Made by a program: the position numbers and the translations under genes
From: Rhyacichthys aspro
Taxonomy: Eukaryota > Chordata > Actinopteri > Gobiiformes > Rhyacichthyidae
DNA: 64,000 bases
NCBI GenBank assembly: GCA_036850595.1
Contig: CM072163.1
Span: 15,524,639-15,588,638, forward strand
Direction of reading: 5' to 3'
In this document: positions 38,660 through 50,200 of the stretch, piece by piece
Position numbering within the stretch: position 1 is the stretch's first letter
How the letters are laid out: the number at the start of each line of letters is the position of its first letter
The notes under the pieces: generated by a model
Seen by the model: the letters and a program-made list of their open reading frames with translations, nothing else
Told to the model about the DNA's origin: nothing
Database searches by the model: none

Positions 38660-39875
38660 CAGATGCAGAAGCTGAAGCCAAAAACGGCTGCCAAAAAGTT
38701 TTCCCATGCCTATTTGTAGCCAATGTTACTTCCATCCACAAAAAATGTCCCGATAATAGCTCTCCATCCACAGAAATTGCAGTTGTGTATGTTAATAAAT
38801 AGCTTTTCATTTAGGCATTTTTTTCATTGTTTGTAGGGCTTTGTAATGTCCTTTAACTTGCCCTTTTTGGTGCATTTCAAATGGACTCTGGTGCACTTAA
38901 CTTGGATAAATGTGAATGCTACATATGAAACTCAGTGTGCCCCAAACATGTGCAACCGAGACCCCTTCAAAACAGAGGTCTTGGAGCGCTTCCAACTGAA
39001 CTCTGGTGTGGTTCGATTTAAGTGTGAATCTCAAGAAGGACACAGATGAGCCAAAAGAGGAAGAGTGTCATCAATTGGCGACAGAAAGATCATATAATGT
39101 TTTCCTCAGAGTGGAAAAAAACAATATTGTCCACCTAAATAAAATGAGAACATGCCAAATGTGAAGCACTGAGAAGGTAAAATGCAATGGTAACAAGCCT
39201 TATTAACATTTGGGCTAACAGCACCATCTAGTGTGTTTCTTATGAAGACATGTTTGTTGTGTTTGGTTCACAGTTTAAAATGCCAGCTGTGAACGCCCAA
39301 ACTAAATAGATTTGTTTCTTTCTGATTTTCTGTTTTGGTCCAAAGTAAATGAAGTGTGAACACACCCTACGACTGTACACTGTAGAGGTTCAGGTCACTT
39401 CAGAAAATGACTTGCTTGGACATCTGGACATTTTTAGTGTTGAGTATGCCTATTAAGAGTAAGATTATACAAAACATACTTTCTCCTGTCTCACAGCAAA
39501 GAGGTCGTGAGTTCAAACCCCGTCCGACTCGAACATCCTCGGCCAACCTTTCAGGAGTCTGCATGTCCTCCCTGTGTCACCGTGGGCTCTCTCCTGGTAC
39601 TCCGGCTTCCTCCCACCGTCCAAAGACTTGCATGTATAGGTCAACTGGCAACTCTAAAGTATCCCTAGTCAATGAATGTTATGGTTATCCGTCTCTAAGT
39701 GTCAGCCCTGCAGGCCATTCTCCAGGATGTAAGGCCCAAAGTTGCTGGGATAGGCTCCAATCACCCATGACCCCTAACGGGAATAAGCGGAAGAAAATGA
39801 ATGAAAACTTACTTGTGTATCTGCTGCTGTAACATCGGATGCCATTGTGAGAATACAGCCATTCATCTTTCAAAA
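38660..39875 (-). pseudogene. Decayed meprin relic between M1 and M2
   Basis: Three collinear minus-strand pieces resemble meprin exons. Piece 39,808-39,875 resembles exon 1 (signal peptide, including the CAT start and the donor). Piece 39,402-39,440 resembles the 3' part of the MAM/MATH exon 11. Piece 38,660-38,790 resembles exon 12. All intervening exons are missing and the pieces are heavily mutated, so no protein is possible. A SINE sits in the former first intron. Confidence 0.75.
39459..39807 (+). mobile_element. tRNA-derived SINE-like element
   Basis: Contains a B-box-like GAGTTCAAACCCCG near its start. It continues with the body common to fish dispersed repeats: CTCTCCTGGTACTCCGGCTTC, then GGGATAGGCTCCAATCACC, ending GGAATAAGCGGAAGAAAATG. 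Comparison with M2 intron 1 shows relic sequence on both sides, so it inserted into the relic's first intron. Part of the tRNA-like head appears truncated. Confidence 0.7.
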
Positions 39876-39899
39876 TTTAGTTTCATACAGGACATGGAA

Positions 39900-41200
39900 G
39901 CAAGCTTGCTTTATCCTTAGAAAAGAAGCCTTAATGTAAAATTACTCTGAATCAATTCATGGACACAGTCACTGTGATTATTCTAATACACAGAAGCTTT
40001 GTTGGCATGCTTTGAGGTTCTCCTAATGTAAATGCATTCATTTTAGGGAACATGTGATGAGTAATTCCTACCTTCAGTCAGGATCAGCTTTAGGAATAGG
40101 TTATATAGACAACCGCTTAGAGCACAATCTGTGAAGGGGGCGCACACTACAAGACAAATAAATGTGCTGTCAATTTTGTTGGTGTTTAATTTATAAGGCA
40201 CTGTGTCCAAATTGCGCGCACAGCTCTGGGAGTGTGGGAGAGTGCATGTGCACCCGGGCCTCAACAATCGGCATTGAATGCATTAACATCTAGCTTTACA
40301 AAGAGGGTCAGAGGCAGGGCTGTGATATGCCACTTACATCTGCATGAGAAAGCATTCACATGCACCCAGTGTGCATCTCATGAAAAATAAATGGAGCAAC
40401 CTACCCAACATGTAATCTTGCCTAGGATGCCAAAATGTCAACAGTTATCAGTCCAGTTGTGTGATCTCATATGTTTTTCAGTTACTCTAGTAGATGTTGG
40501 TGTTTGCCATTATAAAAATAAGATATTGATTTGAATAAAATGAATAACAATGGCAAAAAAGGAATTAGGTTGTATTGAAGAGTAGAAGAAGCTAGGCTTA
40601 AGAGGGAAAAAGGTGAAGATTTCATTAAAAAAAGCCATGCATTTAATTAGCCATACCAATGATCAGACCTTGCAGCAATTAGCAGTTGCATTTGTTTTTA
40701 ATATTGTGAATGTTATAACTGCCCACTACTGTAATAACAAAATAAAAATCAACAATGAAATATAGCCATATATATCAATTTGAATGATTATTATGATTAT
40801 TGTCCTGGGAAGGCAGGGTTCAGGAGAGGCTTCTACTCTTGTGATTTTGTGACCTATATAACCACATTTACATTAAGTCATGACGCAACACTGACAACAA
40901 AGTTTTGTTTTTTTTGGAAATTCAAATTCATTTCATTAACTGATTATATTATTAAACTAGACAAAAAATGCTACTCTCATCATAGAACTTAAATACTACT
41001 ACTACTACTACGCTGAATTTTAGGGATTTATTAAAAAAATGCTTTAGATTAATGCAGAATTTAGTGCTACATACTATCCAGCTGATACATATATCCAACT
41101 CATTTCTATTATAGGTGTGTAATCAATCAAGGTAACTAATCAACAGCATTAAACACAATGTCAGGGTCCTCAGAAAATCAGAGTTTGGGTACTTCTCAGT
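39900..41200. other. Intergenic, between the relic and M2
   Basis: AT-rich, no gene recognised. A short ACT trinucleotide run lies near 40,995. A minus-strand AATAAA (TTTATT at 41028-41033) is a possible 3' signal for M2. Confidence 0.5.
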
Positions 41201-41220
41201 GTTGCTTAATACTAGTGGAT

Positions 41221-44200
41221 TCACACTAAAAGCAACAAAGTTGGCAGAAAAGTGAGGAAGGCACAGGACACCACCGCAGGAGCAAATCCAAAGATGCTGG
41301 AATAGGAAGAACAAAATTTCACTTGAACCATTTCACAGTGTATGAATGTATTTATCATCTGGTTATAATTACATATTTGTTCTTGTTTTGTGATATTAAC
41401 ATCAGAATGTAGTCGCTTATCATTTTGGCCAATTCTTACTGCTGCAACACTGTTTTCTCATCAGTTCTCGCTCATTTTCTAATTAATATTTTGTCCTGAA
41501 GCAACCCTTAGCTCACAAGTTGCTCATTGACACAAAAAATGTATGGGTTTGTAGACGAGACACAGCGGTGACATAATAAATTTTAAAGTTATTTTTTGCG
41601 CATTAGAGGGCAGCTTCAGCAAACAAAGTCATGTGACTGAGAACGGTCGTTGACAAAATATTTCAAATATTAGTATTACGTTTATTAATTTATTATTAAA
41701 TTAGTATTTTGGGGGAAAATACCTGTCATCTTTTGACGCTTTTGTTGTTGTAGTAGACCTTTCAGGTGTTGTTTCATGAGTCTCAAAGGTTGTCTCTGCA
41801 GTTGCACTTGTTGTTGTTGTAGACCTTTCGGGTGTTGTTTCATGAGTCTCAATGGTTGTCTCTACAGTTGCAGCTGTTGTTGTTGTAGACCTTTCGGGTG
41901 TTGTTTCATGAGTCTCAAAGGTTGTCTCTACAGTTGCAGCTGTTGTTGCTGATGTAGGAGCTGCATGGGTGGTGGTTGAGATTCTGACAAAGACATTTAC
42001 TAAGATAAGGCGATGTTTACAAATGAACAAGCTGCATAGAATTAAAAAAAAATAAAGTGTGCTACCTTGAAGAACATGAACCCTGGTCCTCATCTCTTGG
42101 AGGATGAGTGATAACCACTGGTTGTGCTTCAGGACAAGGTAAAGTAGTTCCGGTAACGAGAGGAGTGAGATCTAATACAGTATATTTACAGTTTAGTAGT
42201 TAGTAATAGTCGAGGGAATTGCTTGAGTTCTAAACATAAACAGTGAAATAACGTTTTTAGAAGCCTGCCTTGAAAGTTGAAGCCAAAAACCGCTGCATTT
42301 CCCTTAAAGATGTCTCTGTAGTTGATTGAGTCCAGTGAGTATACAAAGCCAATTAAACTACCATAATAGACGGTCTGATTGTTTTCATCCACAAAAAAAT
42401 TTCCAGTTGTTCGAGGACTGTTCCAACTACCTATTCACAGAAATTGTAAAAGTAGAAATATTAACACGTTGTATTCATTTTGTGTAGTGTGTGTTAATGT
42501 TCTTCAATACTCACCATCATTATAAGGGTATGTGTTACTGGTGAAAATGACTTGCTTGGACATTTGGAGCTGGATATCGGGGTTTTGATCTACAAACTGA
42601 AAAGTCACCTGTCTACGTGGGACAGGCCATTCCAACTCATTGTCATAGTTACCAGACAACATCTGCACAAATAATGCCACCGAACGAGAAGTGTAGACTA
42701 CTGCCCCAAATCTGTAAACATATCCTTCTTTGGAATGCTGCGGTGGGGTATAGATAAGACTTCCAGTCTCTAAGACTTTGTCAAAATCATTAATCTGCAG
42801 CGTCACATGTGGACACTCAAGCTCTGACAGGTTAATGTCGTCGATGGAGATGCCGCCTGTGGAACTTCCTGCTCCTTTGTGAACCTCAAACTCCACCTGG
42901 AAGGACTTGGTGGCATTCAGGGAAACATGGTGGAACTGCCAGTGAGATGTTGTATGACCTGAAAAGAGTTTTTTACATTTGAGAATGATTAAAGGGATGG
43001 CAGTGTTTACAGCAGACAATACTTAGGACACGTATGTACGGATTATACCTGTTATCTGTCCAACCAGACGGTGCTGTCCGGTAAAATCCTGCTCATCTTG
43101 AAACTCTCTGATCCAGATGTTGAGTTGGTCAGACTCACTCCCGCTGTGGAAGTAGTAGAACTGCAGACACTGGACATGGCATCTCTACTGGGGTCATCCT
43201 CTTGGTCTCCAGCCAGGCCGAGTCCCCCTCTTGTCCAGACGCAGTGCTTACATGCATAAAGTTACTTGGGCCTTCACCTGTAATTTAAGTAGCTGACATT
43301 AACAAAGTAACTTTGGAAAGTTTTAAAGTCATTTTCTGATTTTTATTACATCTTACTTTGCATGGTGGTGTTTAGACTGGTGTGGTCAAAAGGAGGACCC
43401 CCAGCAGCTTGTGTTGTCACATGCCAGCGGTTTGATCCATTTGAACAGGTGCTCATTTCACACATCGTGCCATTAGAAAAACTACAGTGCATCAAAAATG
43501 CAATTGTGGAGCCTATAGAAATCACAAAGAATTTAGTTCAGCTTTTTACACAAGATGTTGTTTTTTTTTATCTTTTGAGAACAAATAAAATCATCTAAAT
43601 TCTAATGTTTGCTAGTATTTAGCTCAAAGTTAACATGGCAGCAGTGACTGTGCTCAAGCCCTGTTTGTCTTTTCATGTGTCGCCGTGTTTACTTTGTCAC
43701 TGTGGCTCAACCTTTCATGGCCTTATTTGACTCGCTAACTGCCTACATTTTGTTTTAATGGAGATAAGGTTAGTTATATGAAGTTCGGGAGGAGGAACTT
43801 CAAACCCGCCTCTTCCTGTCATAGGCCTATAAGTGTCATACTTTCATTGTTCTTGCCTTAATGCCCCACCCTCTCACCCTCTCCTACTTACCCTCTCAAT
43901 TCAACACTTACTGCATTTGTAGAGAAGATTCAGCTCCTTAACGTCACTGGGACTCACTTCAAACCTTTGACCAATAATGTCCTGGTATGATGGGTCATTG
44001 GTAGTAACTGTCAACCCAGTGCCTCGAGTAAAGTCATTTTTGCCATAGTGCATCACTGACCAATAGTCATAAGGAACTCCATGGGTGGTGCTGACATCTT
44101 CGTTTACTTTTACGAAGTTATGCTCATAGCCTTAAAGATAGGCATTAAAACCAAAACTTACTTAAAAGCATTACATAAACAGTAGATATACATTCTGAAA

Positions 44201-45454
44201 AACTGCAGTCCAGAAATTAAATGCAACCTTCAAGGACGTTCTCCAAATGAACGGTAACATAATCATCTCGGTCATATCTGGACTGTTCGTGGTAGAAGCC
44301 GAGAGCATGGAGGAACTCGTGTTCAACAATGGCAATATTGTCACAGTTTGTTCCAATAGAGAGGACCTGTCCGTTTTTTGTTGCTCGACCAATGTATGAG
44401 AAACAACTTAAAAAGAAATTAAATATGGTTATTACATAACGCTGTATTTAGTCAATTATAGGTTATAACACGACACAATACATACCCGCCCAGTTTTTGG
44501 ACACTGATGTAGTAATCCTCATTCTTCCTTGGTGTAAAATCAATACAAGTCTTCAGTCTGAACTGGTCAAATGCTTTCAGGATGACACCTTTAGCATTCA
44601 GATCTGTTGATGAACAAAGAAGAATGTTAAGATAAGGACAACTTAACCTTAAGTCATGTTTGACAAAACTGATGAATGATGATTCCAATTTTTTGTGTAT
44701 GGAAGAGGATTAGGGCCACTGTAAAAAAAAAAAAAAATGAGGGTTGAGTTCTGAGAGTAAAGTCATAATTGAGCAACTCAGTCTTTCTTTTTCTTTTTTT
44801 AATTTGGTGGTCCTGATCCTCTTCCGTAACTAAAATGTGATTTTACATACCTTAAAGACCCATGGTTAAGCCTGACATATGTAAACTGTTAAAATAGAGC
44901 TCACCAAGATCATTTTCCAAAACATATGGGACAGGGGAATTCCAAAGTAAGGTCTCAGAAATAACGGAGCTCCTCTGGATGCCTACTCGCTAAAATTTAT
45001 AAAATAAAAACTTCTTGTTAATTTTATTTCCATTTCTTTTTTTTTATTTAAATGCTGTACTCACTGTTTTAATATCATCAGTCATGAAACCTACAATAAT
45101 AATAAAAAAATCAATTTAAGTACAAATGTATACTATTGAGCTGCACCAGATTTACTAAATGTTTATTTACCCTTGTTGATTTCTGCAATACTCTTCTCTT
45201 CACCAAATTCTGGAAAACCATACAAAAGCTGGTTTGCAAACATATTCACAGTTTATTTGTTGAAAGATGTACTTACAACGCAGATATGGGCTTACCCTTT
45301 ATTTCTGGTAATTTCTGTTAAACAATAATTATTGCAATGTCAATATATTTTGATTTTGAAATGTCTATCAAGAGTAAGATAGAAAACTTACTTGTGTTTG
45401 GACACCTGCTGTTGTAACAGCCAATACCACTGTGAGAATGATGTAACCACTCAT
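41221..45454 (-). pseudogene. Meprin-type astacin M2, frameshifted in the MAM domain
   Basis: Same 15-exon layout as M1: 45454-45392, 45314-45296, 45209-45171, 45090-45065, 44989-44905, 44603-44486, 44406-44228, 44130-43912, 43512-43357, 43277-43049, 42958-42515, 42430-42269, 42171-42066, 41983-41723, 41296-41221. All splice sites are usable, and the protease keeps HEFLHALGFYHE and SVMHY. Exon 10 is 229 nt, against 231 nt in M1 and M3. Two single bases are missing between about 43180 and 43195, which shifts the frame and gives a stop at 43135-43137. The product would be 348 aa: signal, propeptide, complete protease and half a MAM domain, with no anchor. Downstream exons remain clean, so the lesion is young, polymorphic or an assembly error. 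A secreted truncated protease is possible. Confidence 0.82.
41745..41950 (-). repeat. Three 66-bp coding repeats in the M2 stalk
   Basis: Three near-identical 22-residue units (core ETHETTPERSTTTT) on the minus strand, spaced exactly 66 bp. They are Thr-rich but lack the N-glycosylation sequons of the M1 array. They lie downstream of the M2 frameshift. Confidence 0.9.
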
Positions 45455-45534
45455 CTTTAAATGAAAGAAACAAAATCATCTGTTAGTACTTTTAATATAT
45501 TGATTTTAGAAAACAATGTCCAAGTTGTTTTTAC

Positions 45535-45609
45535 CTCTGCTGTTCCGTGTGTAACGTCCTCATCTGAGCTTGAAAGCAAACTGACTTTATCAAAAGAGGC
45601 AGTTTTATA
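45535..45609 (-). promoter_or_regulatory. M2 core promoter and non-coding first exon
   Basis: On the minus strand, TATAAAA (45603-45609) is followed by an exon-like stretch ending CAGCAGAG|GTAAAA at 45535. A short intron leads to the AG just before the M2 coding exon. The TATA-to-exon spacing is plausible for a TATA-driven gene. Confidence 0.5.
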
Positions 45610-45917
45610 ATATGAGGAACCCACATTAAAAACACTGACCAGGTGACTCTGAATCAATACATTCACGCACAACCCCTGTTTTCCTGTAAACAAGATAAGC
45701 TGATGTGCTTGATTGTGCCAGTGTACATTCCTTTAGTGCAACATGCAATGGGCATTTATTTCCTTCATAGCTGTAGGCCTAAGCTGATATTGTTTACAGT
45801 CACTCCAGTTTCTTTACCTTTCATCACCTTCATGTAATGGAGATGTTGGTCAATGCTATTCTGATTGAAAACACTGCATAATAACGACTTAAACAACATA
45901 ACATTTTGTGACTAAAC

Positions 45918-46035
45918 TTTATTAAAAACCAAGAGTGAATCCAAAAATGCTAGCTGTCTACTCTAAAAGTTTATCTAGGACATGGAAAAAGACTATAGAT
46001 AATAACTGCTGTCAGCTGTTGTTTCAGGAGGTCTT
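45918..46035 (-). pseudogene. Second meprin relic (3' end only) between M2 and M3
   Basis: On the minus strand, 45931-46035 matches the junction of exon 14, intron 14 and exon 15 of M3 (47,361-47,613). It includes the intron stretch CTGTCTACTCTAAAA and the exon-14 TTCAGGAGG segment. About 110 bp of the intron is deleted and the exon-14 donor is destroyed. A minus-strand AATAAA at 45918-45923 corresponds to the old 3' end. Confidence 0.65.
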
Positions 46036-46049
46036 TTATTAATGAAGAC

Positions 46050-47190
46050 GTTTGTTTATGATATTCCTGTATCATTTTGTCCAATCATAATTAGATGTTA
46101 GTGAATAAATTAGGGAAATTCATTCTCAGCTGTGGCTCAACATGAAGCAGATTAATTGCAAAAAGTTTGTGGAATTTTATCATCTTTTTGGTTCAAGGAA
46201 ATGTTGTCAAGCTTTAAACATTTGTGTGTTTATTGTGTTTCCACAATAAATCCACTCATATACCACTTGTCAACATTGAATCAGTGGTGGAAGTAAATCC
46301 TAATTGGGAAAGTGACTAGCATTGGCTCTGACTGCTTAGACAGGTAAAAAGAGAGAGAGAGAAAAAAAAAAAAACACAATTAGAGGAGAAAAGCAGAGGA
46401 AGACGTGCAGAATGGATGATTAGTGTTTTGCCATTGTTAATGGTTCAGTTTAACTTTTTGTTTTAATGAACAGTCATCCCTGTCATAGAGTGTTCTGGCT
46501 GAACACATTACAATACATTACAATATTCTGTCCCCTTTTATGTGTTTGAGAGAGAGAACTCAATTAAATGTGGATTCAGGGGAAAACTACTCACAGGTTT
46601 GTTTTACTTACAATTTTACTTAGTATTTGACTCTGCATGAGCTAGTTTTGTTGAATAATTCCATTCTCCAGTGCTAATAATGTATCATTTCAAGTACTAT
46701 AAGAAAAACTTGAAAATATATTTTTTATATTAATTTTTGACAAAGGCAAATGTATAGCTTTTATTGAATGCTGAAGTAAAGCATTAAATGCAGGAAACAA
46801 AATGAATTTGTTTAATGCATTCATTTTGAAAGCAGGAAACAAATTCAAAGTTACATTCAAATTCAATTGATGGTTATAAAATAATTGCTTCAAACCACAG
46901 TAAAGCCTGGTCGTTTAGTTGCTGATGTCATCTGTCAATACTTCCTCGAGTGACTCATTGGAAAGAAACGTGTCTGGTGACACTTACTATTGAAATCACT
47001 TTCTTCTGCAGTGTTGTAAATCAAGAACAGTCTGTCTGCTTCTCTTTAATTAACTTCTTGTGTTCAAAAGACTTAAATACTATCAATAAACACTGCAACA
47101 CAATGTTCTTTTTATTTCAAATGCATCAAAAGAAACACATCTCAAAAATAATGTAAAATTATGCTTTCATCCCACCACCAAACACAATAT
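46050..47190. other. Intergenic, no gene recognised
   Basis: AT-rich DNA with small purine-rich runs near 46,350. No splice-flanked coding exon was seen on either strand. Confidence 0.55.
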
Positions 47191-47196
47191 CGTCAC

Positions 47197-47202
47197 TTTA
47201 TT
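47197..47202 (-). terminator. Polyadenylation signal of M3
   Basis: AATAAA on the minus strand, 97 bp after the M3 stop codon. Confidence 0.5.
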
Positions 47203-47298
47203 CAATTCTTAAATATACACCGTCATTTACTGTACGTGATCCAATTGTACATTCACCTTAAAAGTAATAACAGCTGAGTCTGTCCATGTTCATGTAGT

Positions 47299-50200
47299 TC
47301 AAGGTATCAGGAGCAGCAGAGCCGGTAGGAAGGTGAGGAAGATTGACGCCACTAAACCAGGAGCGAATCCAAAAATGCTACAGTGGAAAAAAAACCAATA
47401 GTGATTTGAAAACCGTTTGAGACTTTAAGAACATTGATATGATTACAAATACAATATAATCTGTATTAAATTAACTTAAATTTAGCTTTCACACAGCTGT
47501 CTACTCTAAAAAGCTTATCTAGGACATAAAAAAAAAAGACTAGCTAAAGTGAATACCTGTCGTCAGTAGTAGTAATAATAGTAGCAGTAGTAGTTTCAGG
47601 AGGTTCTATTGTTGTTCCAGGAGCTTCTGTTGTAGGAGGCGCAAAGGTGGTGGTCAGGAACCTGTGCCAAATCAAGCATAAAACAAATCAGTTTACTTCA
47701 ATGGGCTGTTTATTGGACATGGACTGTTTCCTGGGACCTCTTCCAACCAATGTTCTTGACTCAATTGCTAAAGGTTTTGGTCTTGATACCCTCTAGTCTC
47801 GCTCATGACTAGTGTTTCTAGTGTAGTGCTGCGTACCGTGATGAACATGGCCCTCTATCTTCATCTTTCGAAGGTTGAGTCATTTCTTTTGGTTGTGGAC
47901 ATGGTAGAGCACTTCCATTAATCAGTGGAGTGATGTCTAGCAAAAAAAAAAAGTCTCTTAATATAACATACTGTACAGGTAAAAACAAGTTTGCTGTTTT
48001 AGACAACTGCCTGCCTTGGAAACTGAAGACAAAAGCCACGCTCCCTCCTTTCAGGAAGTCTCTGTGTTTGAGCTCGTCCAAAGTCGCAAAATACGTTCTG
48101 CCGATCAACGGGCCGGCAAAGACCTCCTGATTGTTCTCATCTACAAATGTATTTTCAAATTTACGAGGATTGTCCCAGACATTTATTCCTGTTCAGAGAA
48201 AACACAGAAAACACTTTAATGTAGCTCTACTAAAATCTGTACATTTCAGGAGGGCTTGTGTAATCTTGTGCTGAATCTCACCTTCGGGAACAGTCTGGCT
48301 CGAATCACTTGTCATACTTCTTTGCTTGGACATTTGGAGTTGGATGTTGGGGTTTTGATCTACCATTTGAAAAGTCACCTGTCTATGAAGGACAGGCCAC
48401 TGCAGTTTTTGGTCATTTTCACCCGACAACAGCTGAATCAGCAATCCAAAATAGGTCTTATAGAGTACGGTTGCCACTCGGAAAGCATAGCCGTCTTCGG
48501 TGTACTGCCTTGGGCTATAAATCATGGTCCCGTAATCACTCGACTCTAAAACCTTCTCGAAGTCATTAACCTGCAGCGTCACATGTGGACACTCAAGCTC
48601 TGACAGGTTAATGTCGTCGATGGAGATGCCGCCTGTGGAACTTCCTGCTCCTTTTCGAACCTCAAACTCCACCTGGAAGGACTTGGTGGCGCTGAGGGAG
48701 ACATGATGGAGCTGCCAATGAGAGGTTCGATGACCTGGAAGGAGTAGCTTGGATTTAAAACACTGGAATTGACATTGGATTTACTGTACATTCAAAGTAT
48801 AAAATACCAGATATTTGTCCAGCCAGACGGCGCTGGCCTTTAACATCATGCTCATCTTGAAACTCTCTGATCCAGATGTTGAGTTGGTCCGACTCGTTCC
48901 CGCTGTGGAAGTAGTAGAACTGCAGACACTGGACATGGCACTCTCTACTGGGGGTCATCCTCTTGGTCTCCAGCCAGGCCGAGTCCCCCTCTTGTCCAAA
49001 TGCTGTGCTCATATGCATGAAGCTACTTGGAGTCTTATCTGAAATATGGATATGTACCGTATTCATATTTCACCGCACATTAAACAGACGATTATTTTAT
49101 ATTCATATAGCCTACCCTGCAATTTGCCACTGCTGATTAGACGGGTGCGGTCCGAGGTGGGGCCCCCAGGAGCTTGTGTTACATTTACCCAGCCCATGCT
49201 CCTCTGAGAACAGCGGCTCATTTGGCACATGGACCCGTCAGAGAAGCTGCAGTGCATCAGAAATGCAACGGTTGAATCTGTACAGGGGCACGATACCAGA
49301 TTAAATCTACAGGTCAAGTAGAGTTTACAGACAAACTCAAAACATTATCACCTTACAATGACCATGACAGTATAGACATCATCATCATGATCAAGGACAA
49401 TTCACATCCTGGTGCCCTTGGAAGGCACTACCGTTGTATTAAAGCCAGAACAAATAGACTTAAAAACAGCTTTTTTCCCAAAGTCATCACACTTTTGAAC
49501 TCAACATGCTCTGGACAATCACACCACAACATCTTCCATTTAAGGGCAATGTACTTATGCCATTATTTATTGGTGGAAGTTGCACTTGTATTGGATTGTA
49601 TTTATTGATTGCTGTTATTGATTGCTGCACTTGATTATCTTGTTATATATATTACATATAATGTATAATGACAATAAAGTTCTTCTTCTTCTTCCTCTTC
49701 TTCCTCCTCCTCCTCTTCCTCCCACTTCTTCTTCCTCCCCTCCTCCTCCCCCTTCTTCTTCCTCCTCCTCCTCTTCCTCCCCCTTCTTCTTCTTCTTCTT
49801 CTTCTTCTTCTTCTTCTTCTTCTTCTTCTTCTTCTTCTTCTTCTTCTTCTTCTTCTTCTTCTTCTTCCTCCTCCTCCTCCTCCTCCTCCTCCTCCTCCTC
49901 CTCCTCCTCCTCCTCCTCCTCCTCCTCCTCCTTCTTCTTCTTCTTCCTCCTCCTCCCCCTTCTTCTTCTTCCTGCTCCTCCTCCTCCTCCCTCCTCTTCT
50001 TCCTCCTCCTCCCCCTTCATCCTCCTCCTCCCCCATCCTCTTTTTTTCTTCTTTCTCCCCTTCTTCTTCCTGCTCCTCCTCCTCCCTCCTCTTCTTCCTC
50101 CTCCTCCCCCTTCATCCTCCTCCTCCCCCATCTTCTTCCTCCTCCTCCTTCCTCCTCCTCCTCCTCCTCCCCCTTCCTCCTCCTCCTCCCCCTAACAAGT

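Noticed and set aside
39407..39832. 141-codon plus-strand frame
   Set aside because: It crosses the SINE and meprin relic; the translation is repeat-derived.
41221..41983. M2 stalk and tail as a separate expressed gene
   Set aside because: They are exons 14 and 15 of M2 by splice phase and similarity to M1 and M3; no independent promoter or start codon was seen.
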